64,000 nucleotides of DNA, taken from positions 2,391,001-2,455,000 of the forward strand of contig NC_015638.1 in assembly GCF_000211855.2 (NCBI RefSeq), given 5' to 3'. Each line of letters begins with the position of its first letter. Position 1 is the first letter of the stretch. The position numbers and the translations under genes are program-made. The notes below the pieces were generated by a model. It had not been told where the DNA came from and did not search any database. It saw only the letters and a program-made list of their open reading frames with translations. Positions 1 through 7,812 of the stretch are shown one piece after another. The stretch is from Lacinutrix sp. 5H-3-7-4 (lineage in GTDB: Bacteria; Bacteroidota; Bacteroidia; Flavobacteriales; Flavobacteriaceae).

Positions 1-1041
1 CCTCAATTTGATGGAGATTTATTAAATTATATTTTAAGACATTATAGATTTTCAGGAAAGTTTATAGAAGTTGCACAACGATCTGTAAACCAATCTTCAA
101 TTAATCAAAAGAAATTAAAATCGTTTTTAGTTCCACTGCCGCCACTAGCAGAACAACAACGCATTGTTGCCAAGTTAGACGAGTTATTTGGACATCTAGA
201 CAGTCTTAAAACCCGTTTAAACCACATACCAGAAATACTTAAAAACTTTAGACAAGCAGTATTAAACCAAGCGGTAACCGGTAAACTTACTGAGGAATGG
301 CGTGTTGGGAAGGCGTTGGAGGAATGGGAGGAAGTTGAATTAGAAACTATAGCTAAGGTAGTAGATCCACAACCTAGTCATAGAACACCACCAATTCACG
401 AGGATGGGATACCATATGTTAGTATAAAAGATGTAAACAAAAAAGGAGAAGTAATATTAGAAAATGCTAGACCAGTTTCTAAAGTAGTTTTAGCAGAGCA
501 TATTAAAAGGTACGATCTACAAGAAGGTGATTTTGGTTTTGGTAAAATAGGAACATTAGGTAAACCTTTTTTATTGCCTATGTTTCCAGAAAGAAAATAT
601 ACTCTTTCTGCGAATATTATTTTAATTCAACCTAGGTCTAAAGGTAATCCAAAGTTTCTTTATTATTATTTAAACAGTTCAATTATAGAACAGAAATTGA
701 GAGAAGGAACAAATTCAACTTCTCAGCCTGCGTTTGGTATAAAAAAAGCTAGAAAGTTTCCTACACCAAATCCTTCGCCAGAAGAACAAACCGAAATCGT
801 AAAACGTGTAGAGCATTTATTTGACAAAGCAGATGCCATAGAAGCCCAATACCAAAGCCTAAAAACTAAAATAGACAGTTTACCACAAGCTATTTTAGCT
901 AAAGCCTTTAAAGGCGAGTTGGTGGCGCAGTTGGATAGTGATGGTAGTGCTGCCATTTTGTTGGAGGAGATAAAGAAGTTGAACGCGTCATTGCGAGGTA
1001 CGAAGCAATCTGTTAAAAAGAGTAAGAAAACAACTAAATAA
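1..1041 (+). CDS. hsdS: Type I restriction-modification specificity subunit HsdS, 5' end outside window
   Basis: The reading frame is open from base 1 through the stop at 1039-1041, so the gene starts before the window. HsdS selects the DNA target of a type I restriction enzyme by placing two target-recognition domains (TRDs) on the DNA within the HsdR/M/S complex. The visible protein has the end of TRD1, a first helical spacer (PLPPLAEQQRIVAKLDELF), a whole TRD2 and a second spacer (SPEEQTEIVKRVEHLFDKAD), the usual duplicated HsdS layout. An internal TTG at 316 is not the true start because homology runs through it. The last ~20 residues are encoded partly by a REP-like repeat (985-1010). 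HsdM/HsdR are not visible and presumably lie upstream. The next gene starts 5 bp later, suggesting one operon. Confidence 0.93.
   Translation, partial: PQFDGDLLNYILRHYRFSGKFIEVAQRSVNQSSINQKKLKSFLVPLPPLAEQQRIVAKLDELFGHLDSLKTRLNHIPEILKNFRQAVLNQAVTGKLTEEWRVGKALEEWEEVELETIAKVVDPQPSHRTPPIHEDGIPYVSIKDVNKKGEVILENARPVSKVVLAEHIKRYDLQEGDFGFGKIGTLGKPFLLPMFPERKYTLSANIILIQPRSKGNPKFLYYYLNSSIIEQKLREGTNSTSQPAFGIKKARKFPTPNPSPEEQTEIVKRVEHLFDKADAIEAQYQSLKTKIDSLPQAILAKAFKGELVAQLDSDGSAAILLEEIKKLNASLRGTKQSVKKSKKTTK
985..1010 (+). repeat. REP-like dispersed repeat inside the hsdS 3' end
   Basis: The sequence around CGTCATTGCGAGGTACGAAG followed by CAATC matches, from memory, a short palindromic element scattered in many bacterial genomes. 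ATTGC and GCAAT form its inverted ends. Here it is translated as NASLRGTKQS near the C terminus of HsdS. Only one copy was found in this window. Confidence 0.55.
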
Positions 1042-1046
1042 TTGTT

Positions 1047-3047
1047 ATGAGATTAGCTGCTATATATTTAGATTTTCATGATTATTTGTTTGAAAAAGCG
1101 CAGTATGTAAATCTAGGAGGAAAATATATTTATGAATTTGATAAAAATGGAGAATCAATTGATGTATCTAGGCGTATAAATAATGATTATTTAGAAGGTT
1201 TTTTTGATGTTACAAATCTTGATTCAAAACTGATTAATGTAAATGCAATTGTAGGTCAAAATGGTGCTGGCAAGTCCTCTCTTTTAGATTCTATTAGAAG
1301 CCTTTTTGTTGAAAACCCTTATGCCCTTCCAACAAATAACACATACTTGTTTTTTGAAACAGAAGATGATAAAACATTGAAATTTGTAAGTTCAATATAC
1401 GACGTAGGAATTTCCACAGTTAGTTTTAAACCAATTAAGGATGATTTTACAATTGAAACAGAAAGATCAAATAATCTATGTAAAACAATATATTATTCAC
1501 CACATTTCGATTTTAAATATAATCCAAATTTTGATGAAGTAGATAATTTTGATATATCATTTGATCAAATTCTTAATGAAGACTTAGCAGATTTACAAAA
1601 TAAAAACCTAGACCAATCTGGTTTTAATTTCTCAGCAAGTGAAGAATTGGTATTTAAAAATAGTATAAGACAAATACTTTTTTCTAATTCAGATTTAGTT
1701 AAAAAAGAAAAAATTTTTAAAGACTTATTCGATTTTCCAGAACATGGAGAGGCAAGGCTTACCATAAGAGGTCATAAAAATCAAAAAGAGTGGAATACAC
1801 CAGAAGCTTTTAGGCCAATTTTAAAAATTATTAAAGACAAGCTAAAAAAGGAACTAGATGACTGGACTAAAGTTAGAAAATTTAATAGTCCTGGTCGTGT
1901 TTCAAACCAAATAGAAGTTAACAAGTATATTTTAGAAAGAATAATTCTTCGAGATTTAATTTCTGTAATTGAAAGACAAATGGAAAAGGACAATACGTAT
2001 TTGTCTTCGGGTGTTTTTTTCTATGAAAATTTTGTTAGAGAAACCAATCGGTTAAATGCATTTGATTCATTTCTAGTTTTTGTAGACAACTGTTTTATTA
2101 AATTCGGGAAGGATGAAATTCCGGTTTTTGAAAAGGAAACAATTCGAGATTTATTATTGAAACTTTATTCAGAAATTGGATTAGTTAAAGACCTAAATAA
2201 GGTAGAAAATAATGTATTAATTATAGGTGGTGAGGCAGCAATAGAAATACTCAAACTTCAAAATCTTTTTTTAAATAATATAATTAATTATTATGCAAAA
2301 TATAGTCCAAAAAGAAAGGATAAGATAATAGAGAAAAGAAATTTAATAGATGGTTTTATAAACTATATGCCATCAAATAAAAAATTAAGTTCTGGTGAAA
2401 ATGCATTGTTAAACCTTTTTTCAAGACTACACCATTTCTTAGGTACTAAATTATCATCTGAAACCCGCATCCATGATGAAGTAGATAATTATGTCTTGTT
2501 ATTAGATGAAGCTGATTTAGGTTTTCATCCTGTTTGGAAAAGAAAGTTTGTTAATACAATAATTAATACAATTCCCTATTTTTTTAATAACCTTGATAGA
2601 AGCCCAAATGTTCAAATAATTTTCACTACCCATGATCCTCTTACTTTATCTGACTTACCAAATAAAAATATAATTTATTTAATGAGAGATGTAGCTCAAG
2701 GTGAAACAGAATTTTTGAAATATGAGAATTTAGATAGACCAAATAAATCCTTTGCAGCTAATATTACAGATTTACTAGCAGATTCTTTTTTTGTGGAAAA
2801 TGGGTTGGTTGGTGATTTTGCTCGTATTAAGATTATTGAAACAGTAAAATGGTTGAATAATAAAGACAGAGATGAAAACCTAAAAAGTTACTATTTTACT
2901 TTAATTAGTCTTATTGATGAACCACTTATTCAGAGAAAATTATCAGAAATGTTTGATAATATATTTAATTCTGATTTGGAGTTACAGAATTTAAATGAGC
3001 AAATAAGGATAATGGAGGAGCGAAAATCTAAATTAAAAAGAAAATGA
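1047..3047 (+). CDS. ABC/SMC-type ATPase, Septu PtuA-like
   Basis: This is a 666-aa P-loop ATPase of the RecF/SMC-like class. Walker A is GQNGAGKSS at residues 70-78, the ABC signature-like LSSGE at 447-451, Walker B LLLDEAD with D487/E488, and a switch His in FTTHDP. The middle (about 130-430) is helical and probably forms the coiled arms. It overlaps the next gene, an HNH nuclease, by 4 bp (ATGA), so the two are translationally coupled. ATPase plus HNH nuclease is the layout of the Septu anti-phage system (PtuA/PtuB), also seen as retron effectors; I infer a similar role here. It starts 5 bp after hsdS and probably shares its transcript. Alternative: an OLD-like ATPase, but no TOPRIM domain is present. 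Confidence 0.8.
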   Translation: MRLAAIYLDFHDYLFEKAQYVNLGGKYIYEFDKNGESIDVSRRINNDYLEGFFDVTNLDSKLINVNAIVGQNGAGKSSLLDSIRSLFVENPYALPTNNTYLFFETEDDKTLKFVSSIYDVGISTVSFKPIKDDFTIETERSNNLCKTIYYSPHFDFKYNPNFDEVDNFDISFDQILNEDLADLQNKNLDQSGFNFSASEELVFKNSIRQILFSNSDLVKKEKIFKDLFDFPEHGEARLTIRGHKNQKEWNTPEAFRPILKIIKDKLKKELDDWTKVRKFNSPGRVSNQIEVNKYILERIILRDLISVIERQMEKDNTYLSSGVFFYENFVRETNRLNAFDSFLVFVDNCFIKFGKDEIPVFEKETIRDLLLKLYSEIGLVKDLNKVENNVLIIGGEAAIEILKLQNLFLNNIINYYAKYSPKRKDKIIEKRNLIDGFINYMPSNKKLSSGENALLNLFSRLHHFLGTKLSSETRIHDEVDNYVLLLDEADLGFHPVWKRKFVNTIINTIPYFFNNLDRSPNVQIIFTTHDPLTLSDLPNKNIIYLMRDVAQGETEFLKYENLDRPNKSFAANITDLLADSFFVENGLVGDFARIKIIETVKWLNNKDRDENLKSYYFTLISLIDEPLIQRKLSEMFDNIFNSDLELQNLNEQIRIMEERKSKLKRK

Positions 3048-3958
3048 TTTTTTTAAATGCAAATAGTATTTCTGTCATTAAAGCAAAGAGATATCATAAA
3101 GATATGATGTTAGATTTGTTGTATGAAAGAATTGATGACATTGAAAATTTACTTCTAAAACAAATATTTGATAATGTAATAAATAATTATTTAGAGAGAA
3201 TAATAATTGGAGAGCCGAAAGAGTTAATTCAATTTAGCGAAAGTATATTAAGTATAATTGGTAAAAATGAAACCTTATTAAAGGATTTAAAAAAAGTATT
3301 TAATTATAAATGGTTTATTAGCAAGACTGTTAATCGTTATTCAGGATATGATTTAGCATCAAGATTAGATATTAGTACTTGTACATATTGCAATAGAAAT
3401 TATACTAATACAGTAATTACAAGACAGGGTAAAAAAATAATTCGTCCACAGTTTGACCATTATTTTGATAAAGATAGTCACCCAATTTTAGCCTTGTCTT
3501 TTTTTAATCTTATTCCTTCGTGTTCAATTTGTAACACTAGTGTAAAACATAAAAAGGAGTTTAAATTGAATACGCATCCTCATCCCTATTTCGATGACAT
3601 ATTGGGTGAGTTTGAGTTTAATTTTTCATTTACAAATGACCCTTATTATAAAAATGGGTTAAAAGTTTCTGTCGATGTAGAAAATGATTGGTTCGCTAAA
3701 AACTATTTAAATGATTTGGCAATTGAGGAGGTTTATTCTGCTCATACAGATATTCTCTATGACTTATTACTAACTAAACAAGCCTACTCTGATAGATATC
3801 TGAGTATTTTAGAAGATACAGTTTTAAAGGATTTTAATCTTTCTAGAAATGAAATTTATCGTCTTGTTTATGGAGTTTACTTATCGGAAAAAGACTTTCA
3901 AAAGAGACCATTCAGTAAATTTAAGAAAGATATACTTACTGAATTAGATATTATTTAA
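3044..3958 (+). CDS. HNH endonuclease, Septu PtuB-like
   Basis: This 304-aa protein carries an HNH/zinc-finger nuclease core in its middle: CTYCNRNYTN, then FDHYFDK with the catalytic-type DH, then NLIPSCSICN. The two CxxC pairs should bind a structural zinc, and the His after FD is the likely general base. The flanks are helical and were not assigned. Its start lies inside the stop of the ATPase gene (ATGA overlap), so the two products are probably made in fixed ratio and form a complex, as in Septu. Cleavage target (phage DNA, tRNA or other) cannot be read from sequence. Confidence 0.82.
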   Translation: MIFLNANSISVIKAKRYHKDMMLDLLYERIDDIENLLLKQIFDNVINNYLERIIIGEPKELIQFSESILSIIGKNETLLKDLKKVFNYKWFISKTVNRYSGYDLASRLDISTCTYCNRNYTNTVITRQGKKIIRPQFDHYFDKDSHPILALSFFNLIPSCSICNTSVKHKKEFKLNTHPHPYFDDILGEFEFNFSFTNDPYYKNGLKVSVDVENDWFAKNYLNDLAIEEVYSAHTDILYDLLLTKQAYSDRYLSILEDTVLKDFNLSRNEIYRLVYGVYLSEKDFQKRPFSKFKKDILTELDII

Positions 3959-3960
3959 AA

Positions 3961-4464
3961 ATGAACAACAATAGAAAACAACTATGCCTTAACTACTTAA
4001 AAGCAAGACAAGATTTTTTAGAAGTAGCAAATAAGGATGAAGTATTACATGGTAATGATAATATTATTGGAAGAATAGGAGAAGCTATTGCGCATTCCTT
4101 TTTAGAGCAAATGGGAAGACGACCTAAAGTGGTAAAAAACCAATCTAATAAAGGCTATGATATTATTTGTGAACATGACAACGCTAGAATATCAGTTAAA
4201 ATGATTACATCGGAAAACGAAGGTGGTTGCACCTCTAAAATTAATCATGAATGGGATGAACTTATTGGTATAGAGTTAGGAGACAATTTGAAAGTTAAAA
4301 ATTTTGGATTGATAACCAAAGATGCTTTTGTAGAAGAACAAAAAAGAAAAAAACAAAGTTTAGAACCAAGCTTTAGTAGAAATATGTTTAAAGAAAATGG
4401 TGTATTTGCTTTGGCTGGTAAATTGTTTCCAAAAGAGGCAATTAATAAATACGATTTATTATAA
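3961..4464 (+). CDS. Small PD-(D/E)xK-like protein of unknown function
   Basis: This 167-aa protein begins 2 bp after the HNH gene, so it belongs to the same operon. It has a pattern suggestive of the restriction-endonuclease fold: an early helix with Glu (GRIGEAIAHSFLEQMG), then NKGYDI with Asp, then ISVKMI with Lys. The usual Glu/Gln before the Lys (ExK/QxK) is Ser here, so catalysis is uncertain. It could be a third subunit of the ATPase/HNH module or a separate DNA-binding or anti-restriction protein. I do not recognise a named family with confidence. Confidence 0.6.
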   Translation: MNNNRKQLCLNYLKARQDFLEVANKDEVLHGNDNIIGRIGEAIAHSFLEQMGRRPKVVKNQSNKGYDIICEHDNARISVKMITSENEGGCTSKINHEWDELIGIELGDNLKVKNFGLITKDAFVEEQKRKKQSLEPSFSRNMFKENGVFALAGKLFPKEAINKYDLL

Positions 4465-4660
4465 TTATTCTATCAAATAATTGCTATTACAATTAATATG
4501 TAGGCAATTAGAGGGAAGTGAAGAGTTTTAATTAAATGATATAAAATTACGGTTATCCGTAAAAAAGGAATTGAATAAAAAACTAAGTTCGCCCTGTTTT
4601 AATAATTATTTTTAGAAATAGAAGAAATCTAATGTCGTATTAGAAGTAATAAAATAAAAA

Positions 4661-4668
4661 TAGATTTG
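4661..4668 (+). promoter_or_regulatory. Putative -7 element upstream of the Zorya-like operon
   Basis: TAGATTTG fits the Bacteroidota -7 consensus TAnnTTTG and lies 20 bp before the start codon at 4689. No clear TTG -33 element is present at the usual distance, so the call is tentative. The gene-free stretch 4465-4688 holds nothing else I recognise. Confidence 0.35.
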
Positions 4669-4688
4669 ATATAATCAATAATTAAATT

Positions 4689-5912
4689 ATGCACGAAATA
4701 GGAATATTTGAAATAGAAAATAATACTTTAATATTTATTTGTAAGAAATTACCTTGGTATATATTAATAGCTTGGTTTTTATACGCTACACTAGTAGTGA
4801 TATTTTCAAATAGGTTAAAAAAAATTAGTAACTATTATCTTATCGAGAGCATACCATCTATGTTCGTTACTTTAGGTTTATTAGGTACATTTTTAGGTAT
4901 AAGTTATGGCCTAATAAATTTTAATACAGATCCTGGTGCTATTAAGGATAGTATAAAAGATTTATTAGAAGGTTTAAAAACAGCTTTTTATACTTCGATA
5001 TTTGGTATTACATTTTCTCTAATTTTTAAAATGATAATAAATTATAAACTTAATTCGGGTAGTGTTGCGCATCCTGATGATTTGAAAGAACAGGATTTAT
5101 ACTCAAGTATGAACAATAATTTAATTGCTATCAGAGAGCAAACAAAAAGCTCCTTAATTTCTCTAAATGACATAAAAGACAATAAGCTTAAAAATATATC
5201 TGAAGGCACTGAAGGATTAGCTCTCAAATTAGATCAATTTTTTAATGATATGGCCACACAAAGTGCAGGAGCAATACAAGAAGCTTTAATGGAAATAATT
5301 GAAGATTTTAACGGTACATTTAAAAATTTTATTGGCGAATTAGTAGAGAAAAACTTCGATAAACTTACGCAGTCAATAGATCAATTAATTACTTGGCAAT
5401 CTGACTATAAAGAAGACATTACAAAAATTAAAGAAGCTTATGAGAGATTAGCTATTAACCATAAAGATTTTGTTGGTAATACAGAAGATTGGGTTTCAAA
5501 GCTTGATAAAATTGCAGGCAGCAGTAGTCAATTGCAATTAATTATAAATGATTTTCAATCTGCTTTTGATGATGAGTCTCGTTTTAGTGATGTAATTACT
5601 AAAATTAATGAATCTGTAATTAATTTACACAATACAAGTGAAGTTGTTAATAAACATACAAATCAATTAAATGATACAACTGTGGCTTTAACAGTTACAA
5701 AAGATGAAATAACAAAGTGGCTAAACAAAGAGGAAAGTGTACAAGCTATGGTTACTGCATTAGGCGATAGTTTAAAAGAGTTAAGACAATTTGATATTAC
5801 CCAAATAGAAAGTTTGGACAAAGCTTTTATTAAAAGATTAGAAAACACATTCAAAGGATTGGATGATATAATGGGAGCTCAACTAAGGCTAATTATTAAC
5901 AAGAGTAAATAA
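4689..5912 (+). CDS. zorA: ZorA-like MotA/TolQ/ExbB-family motor protein
   Basis: This 407-aa inner-membrane protein has three transmembrane segments near residues 16-38, 55-80 and 98-120. The middle one contains TLGLLGTFLGISYGL and the last LKTAFYTSIFGITFSL, the hallmark pattern of MotA/TolQ/ExbB proton-channel stators. The remaining ~280 residues are a long helical/coiled cytoplasmic tail. That architecture, and the MotB-like gene 2 bp downstream, match ZorA of the Zorya anti-phage system, in which the ZorAB motor is thought to sense envelope perturbation by phage and relay it through the ZorA tail to an effector. The tail is shorter than in many ZorA proteins. It begins a tight operon with the next two genes. 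Confidence 0.8.
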   Translation: MHEIGIFEIENNTLIFICKKLPWYILIAWFLYATLVVIFSNRLKKISNYYLIESIPSMFVTLGLLGTFLGISYGLINFNTDPGAIKDSIKDLLEGLKTAFYTSIFGITFSLIFKMIINYKLNSGSVAHPDDLKEQDLYSSMNNNLIAIREQTKSSLISLNDIKDNKLKNISEGTEGLALKLDQFFNDMATQSAGAIQEALMEIIEDFNGTFKNFIGELVEKNFDKLTQSIDQLITWQSDYKEDITKIKEAYERLAINHKDFVGNTEDWVSKLDKIAGSSSQLQLIINDFQSAFDDESRFSDVITKINESVINLHNTSEVVNKHTNQLNDTTVALTVTKDEITKWLNKEESVQAMVTALGDSLKELRQFDITQIESLDKAFIKRLENTFKGLDDIMGAQLRLIINKSK

Positions 5913-5914
5913 TT

Positions 5915-6619
5915 ATGTCAAGAAGAGGAACACAAGAGTCATATTGGATTTCATTTTCGGATATTATGACAGGCTTAATGGTCATTTTTATGTTTATTGC
6001 ATTAAACTATATAATCCAGATTATTGAATATAAATTTGTAGAACAAGATATTTATAACTCTCTAGAACTTAACCTTAAACAAGAGATTGAAAATGAGGTT
6101 ATAGAGTTGTCTCCAGATGGTACAGTAAAATTTAATTTGCAAACTAAAGATAAGGAGCTTTTTCCATCAGATCGATATACAATGACTTATGAGTTTGAAA
6201 AAACTTTAAACGAGTTTACTCCTAAATATCTTAAAATTATTACTGCTTCAAATTATCTAAATAATATTTCAGAAGTTAGAATAGAAGGTCATACAGATAC
6301 AATTCCTCCAAGAAGAAGTAGAAATAGGGATAGTTATGATTATAACCTAGAACTATCTTCAAATAGAGCAAGATCAGTGTTAAATTATATAAGAAATCAT
6401 GAATCTTATTTAAATTATCCAGATAGTATTAAAACTAGATTGGATTTTTTATTTACAGCTAATGGGTTGTCATACTCTAGGGCATTGAACAGTGGTAAGG
6501 AAGTGTCTTATTTATCATCAGACAAATCTGTGGATAATGATTTGTCTAGACGAGTAGAATTCAAAATTGTAACTTCAAATGAAGAGTTAGCTGAAAAAAT
6601 TATAAATAAAAAGGAGTAG
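5915..6619 (+). CDS. zorB: ZorB-like MotB/OmpA-family protein
   Basis: This 234-aa protein has one N-terminal transmembrane helix containing a membrane-embedded Asp (D16 in ISFSDIMTGLMVIFMFIAL), the position of the proton-binding Asp in MotB. The C-terminal half is an OmpA-like peptidoglycan-binding domain with RIEGHTDT (residues 122-129) and a helix LSSNRARSVLNYI. This is the layout of ZorB, which anchors the ZorA5B2 motor to the cell wall. It starts 2 bp after the ZorA-like gene and is followed 1 bp later by an HNH gene. Function in defence is inferred from this trio; an ordinary TolQ/ExbB-type partner is unlikely because no TolR/ExbD-type protein is present. Confidence 0.85.
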   Translation: MSRRGTQESYWISFSDIMTGLMVIFMFIALNYIIQIIEYKFVEQDIYNSLELNLKQEIENEVIELSPDGTVKFNLQTKDKELFPSDRYTMTYEFEKTLNEFTPKYLKIITASNYLNNISEVRIEGHTDTIPPRRSRNRDSYDYNLELSSNRARSVLNYIRNHESYLNYPDSIKTRLDFLFTANGLSYSRALNSGKEVSYLSSDKSVDNDLSRRVEFKIVTSNEELAEKIINKKE

Positions 6620-6620
6620 T

Positions 6621-7415
6621 ATGATTTATAATTTTTTAAAAGGCACAACGGCAAATAAAATAAAGGAAATTACTAAATCTGAAATAGAAAGAACTAGTCA
6701 GTATTTTATTGAACCAATTGAAAATATAAATTACAGTAAAATAGAATATACCGATAAACGTTTTTTCTTTACCAAAGGAGAAGATACGTTTTTAATGTTT
6801 GCATATAAAAGTACTTATCGAACGCTACATTACAACAGTTTGCCTAAATATCATGTTTGTCAATGTAAAACACGAGAAGAATATGCCGGTTTTACTTATG
6901 CATCAGCAATGCCAGTTGAAATTTATTGCCGAGATCAAAATCAAACTCTAGACAAATTTCAATATCTAGAGCTGTGCTCTAATTGCGCTACTGCCAGTCA
7001 GAATGCTTTTTATGGTTTTTTAGCAAAAGGAAAACCTTGGTATGATTATGTAATCCAATACGCTAACTCTAAAAATGAAATAGCGACCAAGACAAAACAA
7101 AATGGCTATGTTATAATGTGGAAGCAAATATCTCAAGCCATTAGAGAGCGTGTAGATTTTTGTTGTGAAAATTGTCACATCAATCTTGTTCAGGAAAGTT
7201 TTTTTTTAGAGGTTCACCATAAGGATTATAATAAAAAAAATAATTCCGATAACAACTTAATTGCGCTTTGTGTACTTTGTCATGCTACGGTTGATGATAA
7301 ACATTTAAGAAACTTTAAATCAGTACCATTAAAAGTAGAGACTTTTATAGATTCCTATCTATCTTATATAGATAATCATAACAAGCAACGTTTATTAATT
7401 TGGCAACAAAAATGA
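6621..7415 (+). CDS. HNH endonuclease, probable Zorya effector (ZorE-like position)
   Basis: This 264-aa protein has an HNH nuclease at about residues 180-235: CCENCH, then EVHHKDYNKKN with the HH pair, then NLIALCVLCHATVDD. A second cysteine group in the N-terminal half (CQC around residue 78 and CSNC near 116) could bind another zinc. It starts 1 bp after ZorB. Type II Zorya consists of ZorA, ZorB and the HNH protein ZorE, so I infer this is the DNA-cleaving effector. Sequence identity to known ZorE could not be tested; it may be a distinct HNH effector on a Zorya motor. Confidence 0.75.
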   Translation: MIYNFLKGTTANKIKEITKSEIERTSQYFIEPIENINYSKIEYTDKRFFFTKGEDTFLMFAYKSTYRTLHYNSLPKYHVCQCKTREEYAGFTYASAMPVEIYCRDQNQTLDKFQYLELCSNCATASQNAFYGFLAKGKPWYDYVIQYANSKNEIATKTKQNGYVIMWKQISQAIRERVDFCCENCHINLVQESFFLEVHHKDYNKKNNSDNNLIALCVLCHATVDDKHLRNFKSVPLKVETFIDSYLSYIDNHNKQRLLIWQQK

Positions 7416-7510
7416 TTAAAATATTAATAATATTTTTTTTGAATCAGGGATTTTTAGTACGTGTTTATGTTTTAATGAGCAAGAATAAAATTTAATAAAA
7501 GAATAGATAA

Positions 7511-7810
7511 ATGATAGCACGTGTAAAAATAGATGGTAATTATTTAGAGACATTAGATTCTGAGGGTCGTAAAATAGCACGTACTTATTGTAAATCAATT
7601 CTATTAGGCAACTCTAGCAATATAGTAATAGTACAAGATAGTAACTATATAGAAGTGTTAGACCAGGACTTAAAAAAAGTAGCACGTAAGTATTTAAAAA
7701 TAGATAGGTTCTTAGGAGCTTCAGGTGATACTTTTTCCGTTCAATCAGGTAACTACGCTGAAACTTACGATATGAAGTGTAAACAAATCAGTAGAAATTA
7801 TTCAAAGTAA
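7511..7810 (+). CDS. Small three-repeat beta-rich protein
   Basis: This 99-aa protein consists of three units of about 30-35 residues sharing the pattern NYxExxDxxxKxxxRxY: NYLETLDSEGRKIARTY, NYIEVLDQDLKKVARKY and NYAETYDMKCKQISRNY. Each unit looks like a beta-meander, as in a partial beta-propeller or a small multimeric barrel. There is no signal peptide or membrane segment. The stop is 2 bp before the KAP NTPase start, so the two are almost certainly coupled. I do not know its function; a partner or regulator of the NTPase is a reasonable guess. Confidence 0.7.
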   Translation: MIARVKIDGNYLETLDSEGRKIARTYCKSILLGNSSNIVIVQDSNYIEVLDQDLKKVARKYLKIDRFLGASGDTFSVQSGNYAETYDMKCKQISRNYSK

Positions 7811-7812
7811 AT

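Noticed and set aside
316-1041. A separate 241-aa protein starting at TTG 316
   Set aside because: The same frame is open to base 1 and encodes the first HsdS TRD and spacer; 316 is internal.
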